Of a stretch of DNA of 33,306 nucleotides, positions 15,652 to 24,112 are shown in pieces (the first letter of the stretch is position 1; each line of letters starts with the position of its first letter). The DNA is from Zongyangia gallinarum (GTDB taxonomy: Bacteria; Bacillota; Clostridia; Oscillospirales; Ruminococcaceae), in NCBI GenBank assembly GCA_904419315.1, contig CAJFQY010000023.1, forward strand, positions 1 to 33,306, in the 5' to 3' direction. A program made the position numbers and the translations under genes. The notes beneath the pieces are model-generated. The model did not search any database. It had not been told where the DNA came from and worked only from the letters and a program-made list of their open reading frames with translations.

Positions 15652-16527
15652 GTGGAACAGTCCAAATATGATTGGAAGGAAATTGCCCGATTTTTTCTCA
15701 TTAACCTGCTTGGCTCCTATTGCTATGCCATGGGGGTCCATATTTTTACTACGCCCTATCAGATTGCACCAGGAGGTATCACTGGTCTTGCCACCATGAT
15801 TAACTTTCTATGGGGCCTTCCTATCGGCGTTATGACCTTCGCCATTAATGTACCCCTGCTGATCCTATCCTGGCTCCATATCTCCCATCAGTTTACCATA
15901 CGTACGGCAATTTCTACCGCTCTGCTCAGTGTCTGTACCGACTTGCTGGTCATCTGGATGCCTCAATACCCTTCCACCTCTGCCCTGGCTCCCCTGCTGG
16001 CCAGTTTATTTGGTGGGATCCTTATGGGCATTGGAAATGGTCTTGTCTATATGGGAAATTCCACTACGGGAGGTACTGCCATTGTAGGCGCTCTCATTCA
16101 AAAAAGGTTTCCCCAATTTTCTATGGGCAAACTGTTGACCGGAGCTAATATGCTGATCGTGATCGCCTCCATCTTTGTCTTTGGCAACATTGATTCTGCC
16201 ATCTTCGCTGGTATCTGCATCTACATTTCCGGCTTAGTCATGGACCAGCTGGTCTATGGTATGAACATCAACCGGCTTCTCTTCATCATCTCCGATCAAA
16301 GCGCCGCCATAGAAAACCGGATCTTGCAGGATCTCCATCGGGGGGTGACTGTTCTCAAGGGCGAAGGGGGATACAAGCATTCCCAGAAAAATGTTATCTT
16401 CTGTGTGGTCAGCAAATCCCAATTTCACAAGGTGAGAAAGCTCACCATGCAGGTGGATCCCGGCGCATTTATTGTCGGCTGCGAGGCCGGAGACGTGCTA
16501 GGCCGCGGCTTCCGCCATCTGGACTAA
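15652..16527 (+). CDS. YitT family membrane protein
   Basis: 291 residues. Five to six membrane helices in the N-terminal DUF161/YitT part (about residues 12-200), including NLLGSYCYAMGVHIFTTP, IAPGGITGLATMI and the Gly-rich GNSTTGGTAIVGALI; then a cytoplasmic DUF2179 domain (about 205-291) with RGVTVLKGEGGY and GAFIVGCEAGDVLGRGF. That two-part layout is diagnostic. The start is GTG at 15652: a perfect AAGGAGGT is 6 bases upstream, and a longer reading frame would begin in the -35 box and is excluded. It is a single-gene unit, with its own promoter and a shared convergent terminator. Molecular function is unsettled for the family. Confidence 0.93.
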   Translation: MEQSKYDWKEIARFFLINLLGSYCYAMGVHIFTTPYQIAPGGITGLATMINFLWGLPIGVMTFAINVPLLILSWLHISHQFTIRTAISTALLSVCTDLLVIWMPQYPSTSALAPLLASLFGGILMGIGNGLVYMGNSTTGGTAIVGALIQKRFPQFSMGKLLTGANMLIVIASIFVFGNIDSAIFAGICIYISGLVMDQLVYGMNINRLLFIISDQSAAIENRILQDLHRGVTVLKGEGGYKHSQKNVIFCVVSKSQFHKVRKLTMQVDPGAFIVGCEAGDVLGRGFRHLD

Positions 16528-16533
16528 CATATT

Positions 16534-16563
16534 AAAAGGCAGCTGGTCTCTCAGCTGCCTTTT
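16534..16563. terminator. Bidirectional terminator
   Basis: Perfect 12-bp stem AAAAGGCAGCTG / CAGCTGCCTTTT, six-base loop. It lies between the convergent YitT and sugar-transferase genes, 6 bases after one stop and 2 bases after the other, with U tracts in both directions. Confidence 0.92.
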
Positions 16564-16565
16564 AT

Positions 16566-17957
16566 TCATTCCTCGGCATGGTTAATAAATCCTTTAAATA
16601 CCGTCAAAATCAAAATCTTGATGTCCAGAAAAAAAGTCCAATTTTCGATATAGAAAATATCGCACTTAATCCGTTCTAAAATAGAGGTATCCCCCCGCCA
16701 TCCATGGACTTGAGCCCAGCCCGTAATGCCAGGGCGCACCAGATGCTTCATCATATAAAGAGGAATTTCCTCCTTAAATTTCCCCACAAAAAAAGGGCGT
16801 TCCGGCCGAGGACCCACCAAGCTCATGTCCCCTTTGAGCACATTAAAAAGCTGTGGCAGCTCATCTAGGCTGTATTTTCGAAGGAATACTCCGAACTTGG
16901 TTCTCCGGCTGTCGTTTTGGGTTCCCCAGGTGGTCATATCCGACCGTTCGTCCACCCGCATGGAACGGAATTTATACATAGTAAAAGGTTTCTTGTTCCG
17001 GCCAATCCTCTGCTGACGATAAATAATGGGACCTGGGGAGGTACATCTGACCCCGACGGCGATGGCAAGCAAAAGAGGGGACAAAATCAGCAGCCCTAGC
17101 CCTGATGCTAGGATATCAAAAATCCGCTTTACAAAGGAATTGATGGGATTATCCAACGGAACACGCCGGAGGTTGATGAGAGGCAATCCTTCTATCTCAT
17201 CAATGTAAGGCCTTGTAGGCAGGTATTTCGTGTAAAAGGGCAGGAGGCTGGATTTCACTCCGGACTTCTCACAAATATCGATAATATCCCCTAAATGAGG
17301 GAACTCGTCATAGTCTAAAGAGATGACTACTTCATCAATTCCACTGCCGGCGAGCAGATCCTGCAGCCGTGAAAAATCCCCGCTGTAAGGGATGTCCCTC
17401 CCCCCCACATCTTCCTTCTGACCGCTGATGTATCCATCTACCCTATAACCTAAATTCTTGTTGGTGCTGATCTTGTCGAAGAATTCGCCAGAGGCTTCAT
17501 TCCATCCCACGAGGAGTAGATGCTTTAAATTGTAGCCCTTTCTTCTCAGATACCGTAATAGTTTCCGCAAGATGATCCGCTCTATTGAGGATAAAATGAA
17601 ATTGATCCCTCCGAATAGAAGGATAACCATCCGGGAAATATTGACTTCCTTTAAAAAGAAGGCCAATACAAAGATAAAAATAATACCAACAAGATTGGCC
17701 TCCATCACCTTACCGATTTCAGACGTCAGCGTCTTATGTCGATAGGTTTCGTGGAGGCCGAAATAATGGTAAATCAAAAAATAGGCCGGTACTGCTACAA
17801 GCATCAGCTGCATATAATAGACAAGTTCTATGGCATTGCTTTCTCCTGCTAACAAATCAAACCGGATGTGGTAAGATAACAGCATGGAAAAAATGCTGAT
17901 GATAGCATCGCCTAACACCAGTAACAGGTTGAAAAGCCTTTGATTCTCCTTTATCAT
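16566..17957 (-). CDS. Polyprenyl-phosphate sugar-1-phosphate transferase
   Basis: 463 residues, WcaJ/EpsL-like. Four N-terminal membrane helices (within 1-125), a soluble nucleotide-binding-like region (about 145-250, LKHLLLVGWNEASGEF), then a re-entrant helix and the bacterial sugar transferase domain (about 270-463): FVKRIFDILASGLGLLILSP, YRQQRIGRNKKPFTMYKFRSMR, LDELPQLFNVLKGDMSLVGPRPE and VRPGITGWAQVHG. All catalytic signatures are intact. It transfers a sugar phosphate from a UDP-sugar to undecaprenyl phosphate, starting an exopolysaccharide or capsule unit. GAGGAG stands 8 bases before the ATG. It ends a minus-strand polysaccharide group, downstream of epsG-like and deacetylase genes. 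The sugar is unknown. Confidence 0.93.
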   Translation of the reverse strand: MIKENQRLFNLLLVLGDAIISIFSMLLSYHIRFDLLAGESNAIELVYYMQLMLVAVPAYFLIYHYFGLHETYRHKTLTSEIGKVMEANLVGIIFIFVLAFFLKEVNISRMVILLFGGINFILSSIERIILRKLLRYLRRKGYNLKHLLLVGWNEASGEFFDKISTNKNLGYRVDGYISGQKEDVGGRDIPYSGDFSRLQDLLAGSGIDEVVISLDYDEFPHLGDIIDICEKSGVKSSLLPFYTKYLPTRPYIDEIEGLPLINLRRVPLDNPINSFVKRIFDILASGLGLLILSPLLLAIAVGVRCTSPGPIIYRQQRIGRNKKPFTMYKFRSMRVDERSDMTTWGTQNDSRRTKFGVFLRKYSLDELPQLFNVLKGDMSLVGPRPERPFFVGKFKEEIPLYMMKHLVRPGITGWAQVHGWRGDTSILERIKCDIFYIENWTFFLDIKILILTVFKGFINHAEE

Positions 17958-18040
17958 TACGTTAGCTCCTCTTTGGATCTGTACTTCCTTTTGTTTTATC
18001 TTCCATCTTCTGTCATGAATGAGAATTTTTATCTGTAATC

Positions 18041-18064
18041 AAAAACGCCCCGGATGTCCGGGGC
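18041..18064 (-). terminator. Terminator after the EpsG-like gene
   Basis: Perfect 8-bp GC-rich stem GCCCCGGA / TCCGGGGC with a two-base spacer (so effectively a tetraloop), followed on the minus strand by GUUUUU. Starts 15 bases after the stop, so the sugar transferase must be transcribed at least partly from its own promoter or by readthrough. Confidence 0.88.
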
Positions 18065-18078
18065 ATTTTCTGCCGTCC

Positions 18079-19260
18079 TCAGAACAATGTGACATAAGGG
18101 ACCAGCAGCAGCCGGTTCGTTTGCAACAGAAAAGCGTAATACAAAAGCCCCACTGCAAGAACAAACCCAATGGCAGCATAATACAGGGCTTTTTGATCTC
18201 TCAATTCGGTCCGCAGCTTTGTTTCTTTGGCGCTTGTTTGCTTTCTTCTGCCTCTATCCGCCTGCTGGAGCAGGGTGAGTTCCTCAGTTTTCTCTGGATC
18301 CACCTGCACCGAACAAACGATCTCTGGAAGTAGATAGATGATCGCCGGGAAGAAAATCAAAGCAACCCGTTGAAAGATGAAATGCTTTATGGTGAGTATG
18401 AACAAAAAGGCCGCATACATTGTGAAATTCAGCAGCACCACATTCTGTGGATTTCTGTTGAGTAATCTTTGTTTCAGACAATAGGCAGCGATAAACACTA
18501 CAGTGGGGATGAGCGCCGTCTTAGCATCCCTACCCATGAGATAGTAGCGTCCCTGTTCTGTCTCGATATAGAATTGATAGACAAATTTGGTCACAAAATT
18601 GATAATGGGCCAGGAAAAAATAAGGATTAGTCCTGTTCCTGCCCCATAGATGACCAGCGATTTCCAATTGACAGGCAGATTGGCCAAGAAATAAATGGGA
18701 ATTAAAATCAGCACACTTTTATGGAAGGAGGCGGCCAGCAGGACCAGCAGTATATAAGGAACCAACTTTTTCTTTTGCAGAAAGGGGATGGCAAACAATA
18801 GGATGGAAATCGCTATTTCCTGTCGAAGGGTACACATGGTATAGCCGAAGAATCCGAAGGCGACAAAGGTAAAAACGCTGATCCAAACAGAGGAAGAATA
18901 TCGGTAGATGGCTACGGCTCGCAGCCCAATGGTCAGAACCGCGACTACCGCCATAAACACATAGGTGTGATTCGTAGCAAGGGAAACTAGATAGTTAAGC
19001 AGGCTAAATCCGAATTCAAACCGATAGGGATTCTCCGCTGAAATTAGGTAGCTAAGGTCATGGTTTGCCACCGACTGAAAATAGTTGGCATACATTTCAT
19101 AATCTATCCCTACAGTATCGGCACGCAAACTTGCCATGAGCATCATCACAGCTGTTACCACACATAGATAGATTAAATCATTTCTCCGGCTGCCCCTGCG
19201 TTCGCAGAGTACAAACCCTAGCACTGCCACCGGAAGTAGCAGCAAATAATAAGGGAGCAT
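18079..19260 (-). CDS. EpsG family (Wzy-like) membrane protein
   Basis: 393 residues, about ten membrane helices. Family marks: LRADTVGIDYEMYANYF early (an Arg then GxDYxxY), a middle CTLRQEIAISILLFAIPFLQKKKL, and a following AASFHKSVLI. These fit EpsG, a putative polymerase/flippase partner in exopolysaccharide assembly at the membrane. The C-terminal 90 residues hold a soluble, charged stretch (PEKTEELTLLQQADRGRRKQ) and a last helix. The start ATG has a GGGTGG-like site. It is flanked by a polysaccharide deacetylase and a sugar-phosphate transferase, consistent with a small polysaccharide group. Between 19261 and 19380 I see no gene. Confidence 0.8.
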   Translation of the reverse strand: MLPYYLLLLPVAVLGFVLCERRGSRRNDLIYLCVVTAVMMLMASLRADTVGIDYEMYANYFQSVANHDLSYLISAENPYRFEFGFSLLNYLVSLATNHTYVFMAVVAVLTIGLRAVAIYRYSSSVWISVFTFVAFGFFGYTMCTLRQEIAISILLFAIPFLQKKKLVPYILLVLLAASFHKSVLILIPIYFLANLPVNWKSLVIYGAGTGLILIFSWPIINFVTKFVYQFYIETEQGRYYLMGRDAKTALIPTVVFIAAYCLKQRLLNRNPQNVVLLNFTMYAAFLFILTIKHFIFQRVALIFFPAIIYLLPEIVCSVQVDPEKTEELTLLQQADRGRRKQTSAKETKLRTELRDQKALYYAAIGFVLAVGLLYYAFLLQTNRLLLVPYVTLF

Positions 19261-19380
19261 ACATCCACCCGCCTTCTTTGGGACGTAGTTCTCATCTTTT
19301 TCGTTGTCCCGAAAACATATGGCTACACGGTTATTATGCCTATCTATTGGGTGGATATAAACAATCTGTTCTATCTTTTA

Positions 19381-20148
19381 TCACAAATCCTGATGCTGCC
19401 TTCCCTCATGGTCCAGGGTATAGGGAGCTGGATAAATCAGAGAACTTACCGTCACAAATTCATAGCCTTTTTCCCGCAGTTGGTCCAATATCCGAGGAAG
19501 GGCTGTGGGGGTATCTGGCGCGCCACTGTGGAAGAGGACAATAGAGCCATTTTTCACCTTGCCTATCACCCTTTCCACAATTGTTTCGACGCCCGGCTTT
19601 TTCCAGTCGACAGAATCTATGTCCCATTGAATACACTCAAGGCCCGCATCACGTACAGCCCGTACCACCTCGCTGTTATAGGAACCCGAAGGCACCCGAA
19701 AGAGGGTCGGCCTCGCCCCGGTAACCGCTTGGATTTTATCACAGGAGTTCTGGATTTCCGCCTGGATCTGCTCGTTGGAAATTTGTGTCATATCCGCATG
19801 GGTGTCCGAATGGCTCATGACCTCGTGGCCGGCTTCGGCCAATTTCCTCACAGATTCCGGATAGGTTTCGCACCATTGTCCCACCACAAAAAAGGTACAT
19901 TTGGCGTTATAGCCTTCCAAGATTTGAAGTAGTGCATCAATATCCTTGTCATCCCAGGCGCAGTTAAAGGTAATCGCCACCTTCTTTTCTTGGGTGTCCA
20001 CGCTGTAAATGGGGATATCCTTTTTATTTTGCATTGTCCCCACTACTTTGGAGGCTCCGTAGGCAATGCAGACGGCGATTATTATGCCGAAGAGAATCAC
20101 AAAGCTGCTGAGCATCAGCTTCTTTTTTGTTACAACAGAATAGCCCAT
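19381..20148 (-). CDS. Polysaccharide deacetylase, membrane-anchored
   Basis: 255 residues: one N-terminal membrane anchor (about 11-30), then a NodB-type carbohydrate esterase 4 domain. Visible motifs: VAITFNCAWDDKDID (58-71) at the place of the usual TFDDG, MSHSDTHADM (111-120) with metal ligands His113 and His117, FRVPSGSYN, QWDIDSVDW and IVLFHSGA. The first Asp of TFDD, the expected catalytic base, is Asn62; Asp66/67 could still bind metal. The start at 20148 has AGGGAG 7 bases upstream. The protein would de-N-acetylate peptidoglycan or an exopolysaccharide outside the membrane. Related sporulation enzymes (PdaB-like) also vary in this motif, so a spore role is possible. It begins the minus-strand polysaccharide group. 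Confidence 0.88.
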   Translation of the reverse strand: MGYSVVTKKKLMLSSFVILFGIIIAVCIAYGASKVVGTMQNKKDIPIYSVDTQEKKVAITFNCAWDDKDIDALLQILEGYNAKCTFFVVGQWCETYPESVRKLAEAGHEVMSHSDTHADMTQISNEQIQAEIQNSCDKIQAVTGARPTLFRVPSGSYNSEVVRAVRDAGLECIQWDIDSVDWKKPGVETIVERVIGKVKNGSIVLFHSGAPDTPTALPRILDQLREKGYEFVTVSSLIYPAPYTLDHEGRQHQDL

Positions 20149-20294
20149 ATTCCCGCTCCCTTTCATTGTTTTTCATCTCTCTTCAATATATGAGCCTTTA
20201 TCTTTCAGCAGAAGAAAAAATCATTACTTTGCACCAGGGATTCTTCTATAATTCTCGGTGAAATTGTCGATATGCCCTAATTTTTCTCAACGAC

Positions 20295-20323
20295 TTGACA
20301 AGTCATATAATTTGGCATATGAT
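20295..20323 (+). promoter_or_regulatory. Sigma-A promoter of the T-box/cimA operon
   Basis: TTGACA (20295-20300), 17-base spacer, TATGAT (20318-20323): perfect -35 and a 5-of-6 -10. Transcription should start near 20330, directly before Stem I of the T-box. The segment 20149-20294 between this promoter and the deacetylase start shows no other feature. Confidence 0.88.
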
Positions 20324-20329
20324 TTTAGC

Positions 20330-20605
20330 AACATGAGAAAAGCGATGACGGGGAAATTACATCGACAGATTCTTTCAGAGAGTTGCCGGCTGGTGAAAGG
20401 CAATAGATATGCGGTGGAGCAATCACCCCTGAGCTGCTGGCTGAACCCCATCTGGGCAAGTAAGCTTTGCCGGTTCCTGACCGTTAAAGACAGGCCGCAT
20501 TGATCAAAAGATGCGGAAATAAGTGGGCATCTTCTCAAAAGATGTCAATAAGAGTGGTACCACGGAAGCCAAAGCCTTCGTCTCTTGCAGACGCAGGCTT
20601 TTTTT
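20330..20605 (+). ncRNA. T-box riboswitch leader, isoleucine specifier (AUC)
   Basis: A full T-box leader. Stem I: base AGC/GCU, kink-turn UGA (20346-20348) and UGA (20430-20432), helix GGGG/CCCC (20350-20353 with 20426-20429), the specifier loop, helix CAUCG/CGGUG (20360-20364 with 20412-20416), then the AGAGAG bulge (20377-20382) and an apical UUGCC/GGCAA hairpin. In the specifier loop the codon position, immediately before the conserved purine A20425 and the CCCC arm, reads AUC (20422-20424), an Ile codon. The T-box proper, AGAGTGGTACCACGGAA, is at 20551-20567 with UGGU as the acceptor-binding bulge. A terminator follows. Uncharged tRNA-Ile would stabilise the antiterminator and allow cimA expression. 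Class assignment is certain; the specifier reading is strong but is my own fold. Confidence 0.95.
20571..20605 (+). terminator. Regulated terminator of the T-box
   Basis: AAAGCCT-T-CGTCT, loop CTTGC, AGACG-C-AGGCTTT then a seven-T tail. It directly follows, and competes with, the antiterminator formed by the T-box sequence just upstream. Confidence 0.93.
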
Positions 20606-20635
20606 GTTAGAAAAATCTCGAAAGGGGCAGATCAC

Positions 20636-22213
20636 ATGACCAAAAAAATCGAGATATTGGATTCCACCCTCCGGGATGGCGCCCAAGGGGAAGGCATTTC
20701 CTTCTCGGTGGAGGATAAACTGAATATTGTGCGGTCTCTGGACCGGCTGGGTGTGGATTATATTGAAGCCGGTAATCCCGGCTCTAATCCCAAAGACATG
20801 GAGTTTTTCGAACGGGTTAAAATGCTGGATCTTCGTTATTCCCGTTTGGTTGCCTTCGGCTCCACCCGTCGATGTCATATACCGGTCCAAGAGGATAAAA
20901 ACGTCCGGGCCCTTATCGGCGCCGGCACCTCTACTGTGGCCATCTTCGGCAAGTGCTGGGATATGCATGTCACCGAGATTCTCCGCACCACCCTGGAGGA
21001 GAATCTTCGGATGATTGAAGAGACTCTTGCCTATTTTAAGAGTCACGGCAAAGAGGTCATCTTTGATGCAGAGCATTTTTTCGACGGATATAAAAAGAAC
21101 CCGGATTATGCAATGCAGGCCTTAGAAGCTGCGGTTCGGGCTGGCGCTGACTGTCTGAACCTTTGTGACACCAACGGCGGATGTTTTCCCGATGAAATTT
21201 ATGAGATGACCAAGGCTGTCTGTGCGCGCTTTCCTGTTAAAGTGGGCATCCACTGCCACAACGACATAGGATGTGCGGTGGCTGGTACCCTCATGGCAGT
21301 TAAAGGCGGAGCAACCCATGTCCAGGGCACCTATATCGGGTTTGGAGAACGGTGTGGCAATACCAATCTATCCACTGTGATTCCTTCCCTTCAGCTCAAG
21401 GCGGGATACCATTGCATCCCGGATGAAAACATTCGTCTTCTCACCAAAACTGCCACCTATATTGCCGAAATTTCCAATCTCACGGTGGATCATGGTATGC
21501 CCTATGTAGGAAAAAGCGCCTTTGCCCATAAAGGTGGCATGCATGTAGATGGTGTCAACAAAAACCCCGCTTCCTTTGAGCATATTCCGCCAGAAACAGT
21601 GGGAAATAAGCGCAACATCCTCCTTTCCGAGGTAGCAGGACGGGGGGCTGTCATCAAAAAGCTCAGTCACTTGGATCATTCCATTACCAAAGATTCCCCT
21701 CAGGCGCAGGAAATGGTAGAACTACTCAAGAATAAAGAGCTGGAGGGTTATCAATTTGAGTCTGCTTCTGCCTCCTTAGAGCTTCTGATTCTCAAACGCC
21801 TAGGACGTTTCACCCCATTTTTCCACATTGAGCATTTTAAAATCATCGGAGAACGGGAACAGGATAAAAGCGCTCCCTCCTCCGCTATGGTAAAGATCAA
21901 GGTGGGAGATCAATACGAAATCACTGCTGATGAGGGAAACGGTCCTGTCCATGCCTTGGACAAGGCCATGCGCAAGGCCTTAGAGGTTTTCTATCCCGCT
22001 CTTTCCCACATGCGCCTTATCGACTATAAGGTCCGTGTCATGGAAACCCATCAGGCCACCGCTGCCAAAGTCCGGGTTCTCATCGAGTCTACCGACGGAC
22101 AGAATGTCTGGACCACCATCGGCGTATCGACCGACGTCATTAACGCCAGTGCTACTGCCCTATCCGATTCCATCGAATACAAACTTTACAAGGACGCTCA
22201 TCCTGACAAATGA
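20636..22213 (+). CDS. cimA: Citramalate synthase
   Basis: 525 residues, the usual length of (R)-citramalate synthase (TIGR00977). It condenses pyruvate with acetyl-CoA to citramalate, opening the threonine-independent route to 2-oxobutyrate and isoleucine. The alpha-isopropylmalate synthase-like barrel begins IEILDSTLRDGAQGEGISFS; distinctive CimA segments are DYIEAGNPGSNPKD, FGSTRR, FGKCWDMHV, EVIFDAEHFFDGYK, LCDTNGG and GIHCHNDIGCAVAG (metal site), then a C-terminal LeuA-type allosteric domain (about 400-515). These separate it from LeuA. AAAGGGG lies 8 bases before the ATG. Its leader is an Ile-specific T-box, which independently supports the isoleucine role. leuC, leuD and leuB follow on the same strand. 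Confidence 0.95.
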   Translation: MTKKIEILDSTLRDGAQGEGISFSVEDKLNIVRSLDRLGVDYIEAGNPGSNPKDMEFFERVKMLDLRYSRLVAFGSTRRCHIPVQEDKNVRALIGAGTSTVAIFGKCWDMHVTEILRTTLEENLRMIEETLAYFKSHGKEVIFDAEHFFDGYKKNPDYAMQALEAAVRAGADCLNLCDTNGGCFPDEIYEMTKAVCARFPVKVGIHCHNDIGCAVAGTLMAVKGGATHVQGTYIGFGERCGNTNLSTVIPSLQLKAGYHCIPDENIRLLTKTATYIAEISNLTVDHGMPYVGKSAFAHKGGMHVDGVNKNPASFEHIPPETVGNKRNILLSEVAGRGAVIKKLSHLDHSITKDSPQAQEMVELLKNKELEGYQFESASASLELLILKRLGRFTPFFHIEHFKIIGEREQDKSAPSSAMVKIKVGDQYEITADEGNGPVHALDKAMRKALEVFYPALSHMRLIDYKVRVMETHQATAAKVRVLIESTDGQNVWTTIGVSTDVINASATALSDSIEYKLYKDAHPDK

Positions 22214-22231
22214 GAAAAAATCTGTTATAAT
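22203..22231 (+). promoter_or_regulatory. Predicted internal promoter for leuCDB
   Basis: CTGACA (22203-22208), 17-base spacer, perfect TATAAT (22226-22231). The -35 lies in the last cimA codons and the spacer contains the cimA stop. Transcription from about 22238 would give leuCDB an 85-base leader containing a small GCAGAA/TTCTGC hairpin and no T-box that I can recognise, freeing it from the isoleucine switch. Confidence 0.65.
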
Positions 22232-22322
22232 AAATTTTTAGAATTGGTTATTAGTTGCAAGTTTATCTGATAAAAATTGCAGAAGCTATGTTTTCTGCTC
22301 AAAGAAAGGAAGGATTTTACTC

Positions 22323-23585
22323 ATGGGTATGACAATGACACAAAAAATCCTCGCCGCTCACGCCGGCAAAGAACGGGTGCGAGCCGGAGAACTTATCAGT
22401 GCAAAGCTGGATATGGTACTCGGCAATGACATCACTTCTCCCGTCGCCATTAACGAATTTTATAAGTACGGCTTTGAGCAGGTATTTGATAAGGAAAAAA
22501 TTTCCCTGGTCATGGATCATTTTACTCCAAATAAGGACATCAAAGCCGCAACACAGGCAAAGCAATGCCGCGATTTTGCAGCAAAGATGGGAATCGTCAA
22601 CTATTATGATGTGGGACAAATGGGGGTAGAGCATGCGCTTTTACCGGAAAAAGGCTTGGTTGCTCCAGGAGAACTGGTCATCGGTGCTGATTCCCATACC
22701 TGCACCTACGGCGCGCTGGGTGCTTTCTCCACCGGCGTCGGCTCCACCGATATGGCCGCCGGTATGGCACAAGGTGTCGCCTGGTTTAAAGTCCCCTCTG
22801 CCATTAAATTTAATCTCAAAGGCAAACTGACCGGTTATGCCAGCGGCAAAGACGTCATCCTGCATATTATCGGTATGATCGGCGTTGATGGGGCCCTCTA
22901 TAAATCCATGGAATTTAGTGGAGAAGGCCTCTCCTCCCTCTCCATGGACGATCGGCTCTGTATGGCCAATATGGCCATTGAGGCAGGAGCCAAAAATGGC
23001 ATTTTCCAGGTAGATGATGTGGTTCTTGATTATGTCAAAGACAAAGTTCACCGGGATTTTCAGGTCTATGAAGCTGACCCCGATGCAGAGTATGAAAAAG
23101 TCTATGACATTGATCTAAGTCAGATCAAGCCCACGGTGGCCTTCCCCCATCTCCCCGAAAACACAAAGACTGTAGAAGAAATCAAAGAGCCTGTCGCCAT
23201 CGATCAGGTGGTCATCGGCTCCTGCACCAACGGACGTCTCAGCGACCTTGTAGCCGCCGCCCAGGTGCTCAAGGGCAGAAAGGTAAAGAAGGGTGTACGG
23301 GCCATTATCATTCCAGCCACCCAGAAAATCTATCTGGAGGCCATGAAAATGGGACTTCTGGAAACCTTCATCGAGTCTGGTTGCGTTGTCTCCACCCCTA
23401 CCTGCGGTCCCTGCCTCGGCGGATATATGGGTATCCTCGCCAAAGGGGAAAGAGCCGTCGCCACCACCAACCGCAACTTTGTAGGTCGGATGGGACATCC
23501 GGAATCAGAGGTCTATCTTGCAAGTCCGGCTGTGGCTGCCGCCAGCGCTGTGGCAGGCGTTATCGCTACCCCAGACCAGCTGTAA
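22323..23585 (+). CDS. leuC: 3-isopropylmalate dehydratase large subunit
   Basis: 420 residues, the shorter archaeal/clostridial LeuC form (start MGMTMTQKILAAHAG). It isomerises 2- to 3-isopropylmalate with LeuD, and in citramalate-pathway organisms also citramalate to methylmalate. The [4Fe-4S] ligands are visible: Cys301 in VVIGSCTNGR, and Cys361 and Cys364 in TCGPCLGG. Substrate-side motifs GADSHTCTYGALGAFSTGVGS (about 121-141) are intact. A GGAAGGA site precedes the ATG. 22 bases separate it from leuD. It could be read both from the cimA transcript and from the promoter at the end of cimA. Confidence 0.96.
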   Translation: MGMTMTQKILAAHAGKERVRAGELISAKLDMVLGNDITSPVAINEFYKYGFEQVFDKEKISLVMDHFTPNKDIKAATQAKQCRDFAAKMGIVNYYDVGQMGVEHALLPEKGLVAPGELVIGADSHTCTYGALGAFSTGVGSTDMAAGMAQGVAWFKVPSAIKFNLKGKLTGYASGKDVILHIIGMIGVDGALYKSMEFSGEGLSSLSMDDRLCMANMAIEAGAKNGIFQVDDVVLDYVKDKVHRDFQVYEADPDAEYEKVYDIDLSQIKPTVAFPHLPENTKTVEEIKEPVAIDQVVIGSCTNGRLSDLVAAAQVLKGRKVKKGVRAIIIPATQKIYLEAMKMGLLETFIESGCVVSTPTCGPCLGGYMGILAKGERAVATTNRNFVGRMGHPESEVYLASPAVAAASAVAGVIATPDQL

Positions 23586-23607
23586 TCGACAAAGGAGGTT
23601 AGGAACA

Positions 23608-24096
23608 ATGAATGCACACGGCAAAGTATTAAAATATGGTGACAACGTGGATACCGACGTCATTATTCCAGCGCGGTATCTCAACTCCGCAGATCCCAAG
23701 GAGCTAGCCTCCCACTGTATGGAAGATCTGGACAAAGATTTTACAAATAAGGTCCATCCCGGCGACATCATTGTAGCAGGCTATAACTTCGGCTGCGGCT
23801 CCTCCCGGGAACACGCCCCTATTGCAATCAAGGAAAGCGGCATTTCCTGTGTCATTGCCCGCTCCTTCGCCCGCATTTTTTACCGCAACTCTATCAATAT
23901 TGGGCTGGCAATTCTGGAGTGCGAGGAAGCCTGTGACAAAATTTCCGATGGTGATGAGGTGGAAATCGACTTTGACACTGGTATCATCAAGAATCTAACA
24001 AAAAATGAAGGCTATCAGGCTCAGCCCTTCCCAGATTTTATCAAAGGGATTATCAATTCCAACGGGCTGCTCAATTATCTAAAAAACAACAAATAG
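23608..24096 (+). CDS. leuD: 3-isopropylmalate dehydratase small subunit
   Basis: 162 residues, full length for the small LeuD type that partners short LeuC. It begins MNAHGKVLKYGDNVDTDVII, includes the swivel-domain loop YNFGCGSSREHAP (about 57-69) that completes the active site, and ends with a short helix. The ATG at 23608 follows AAAGGAGG by 9 bases; an upstream in-frame extension runs into leuC and is not used. It forms the heterodimeric dehydratase with LeuC. Confidence 0.96.
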   Translation: MNAHGKVLKYGDNVDTDVIIPARYLNSADPKELASHCMEDLDKDFTNKVHPGDIIVAGYNFGCGSSREHAPIAIKESGISCVIARSFARIFYRNSINIGLAILECEEACDKISDGDEVEIDFDTGIIKNLTKNEGYQAQPFPDFIKGIINSNGLLNYLKNNK

Positions 24097-24112
24097 AAGG
24101 GAGCACCCTACT

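Noticed and set aside
20258..20503. 81-codon plus-strand frame
   Set aside because: Lies within the promoter and T-box leader, which explain the sequence better.
20504..21076. 190-codon minus-strand open frame
   Set aside because: Covers the T-box terminator and antisense of cimA.
22238..22322. A second T-box or leucine riboswitch before leuC
   Set aside because: No AGAGTGG...ACC motif or leader peptide with Leu codons; only a short hairpin.
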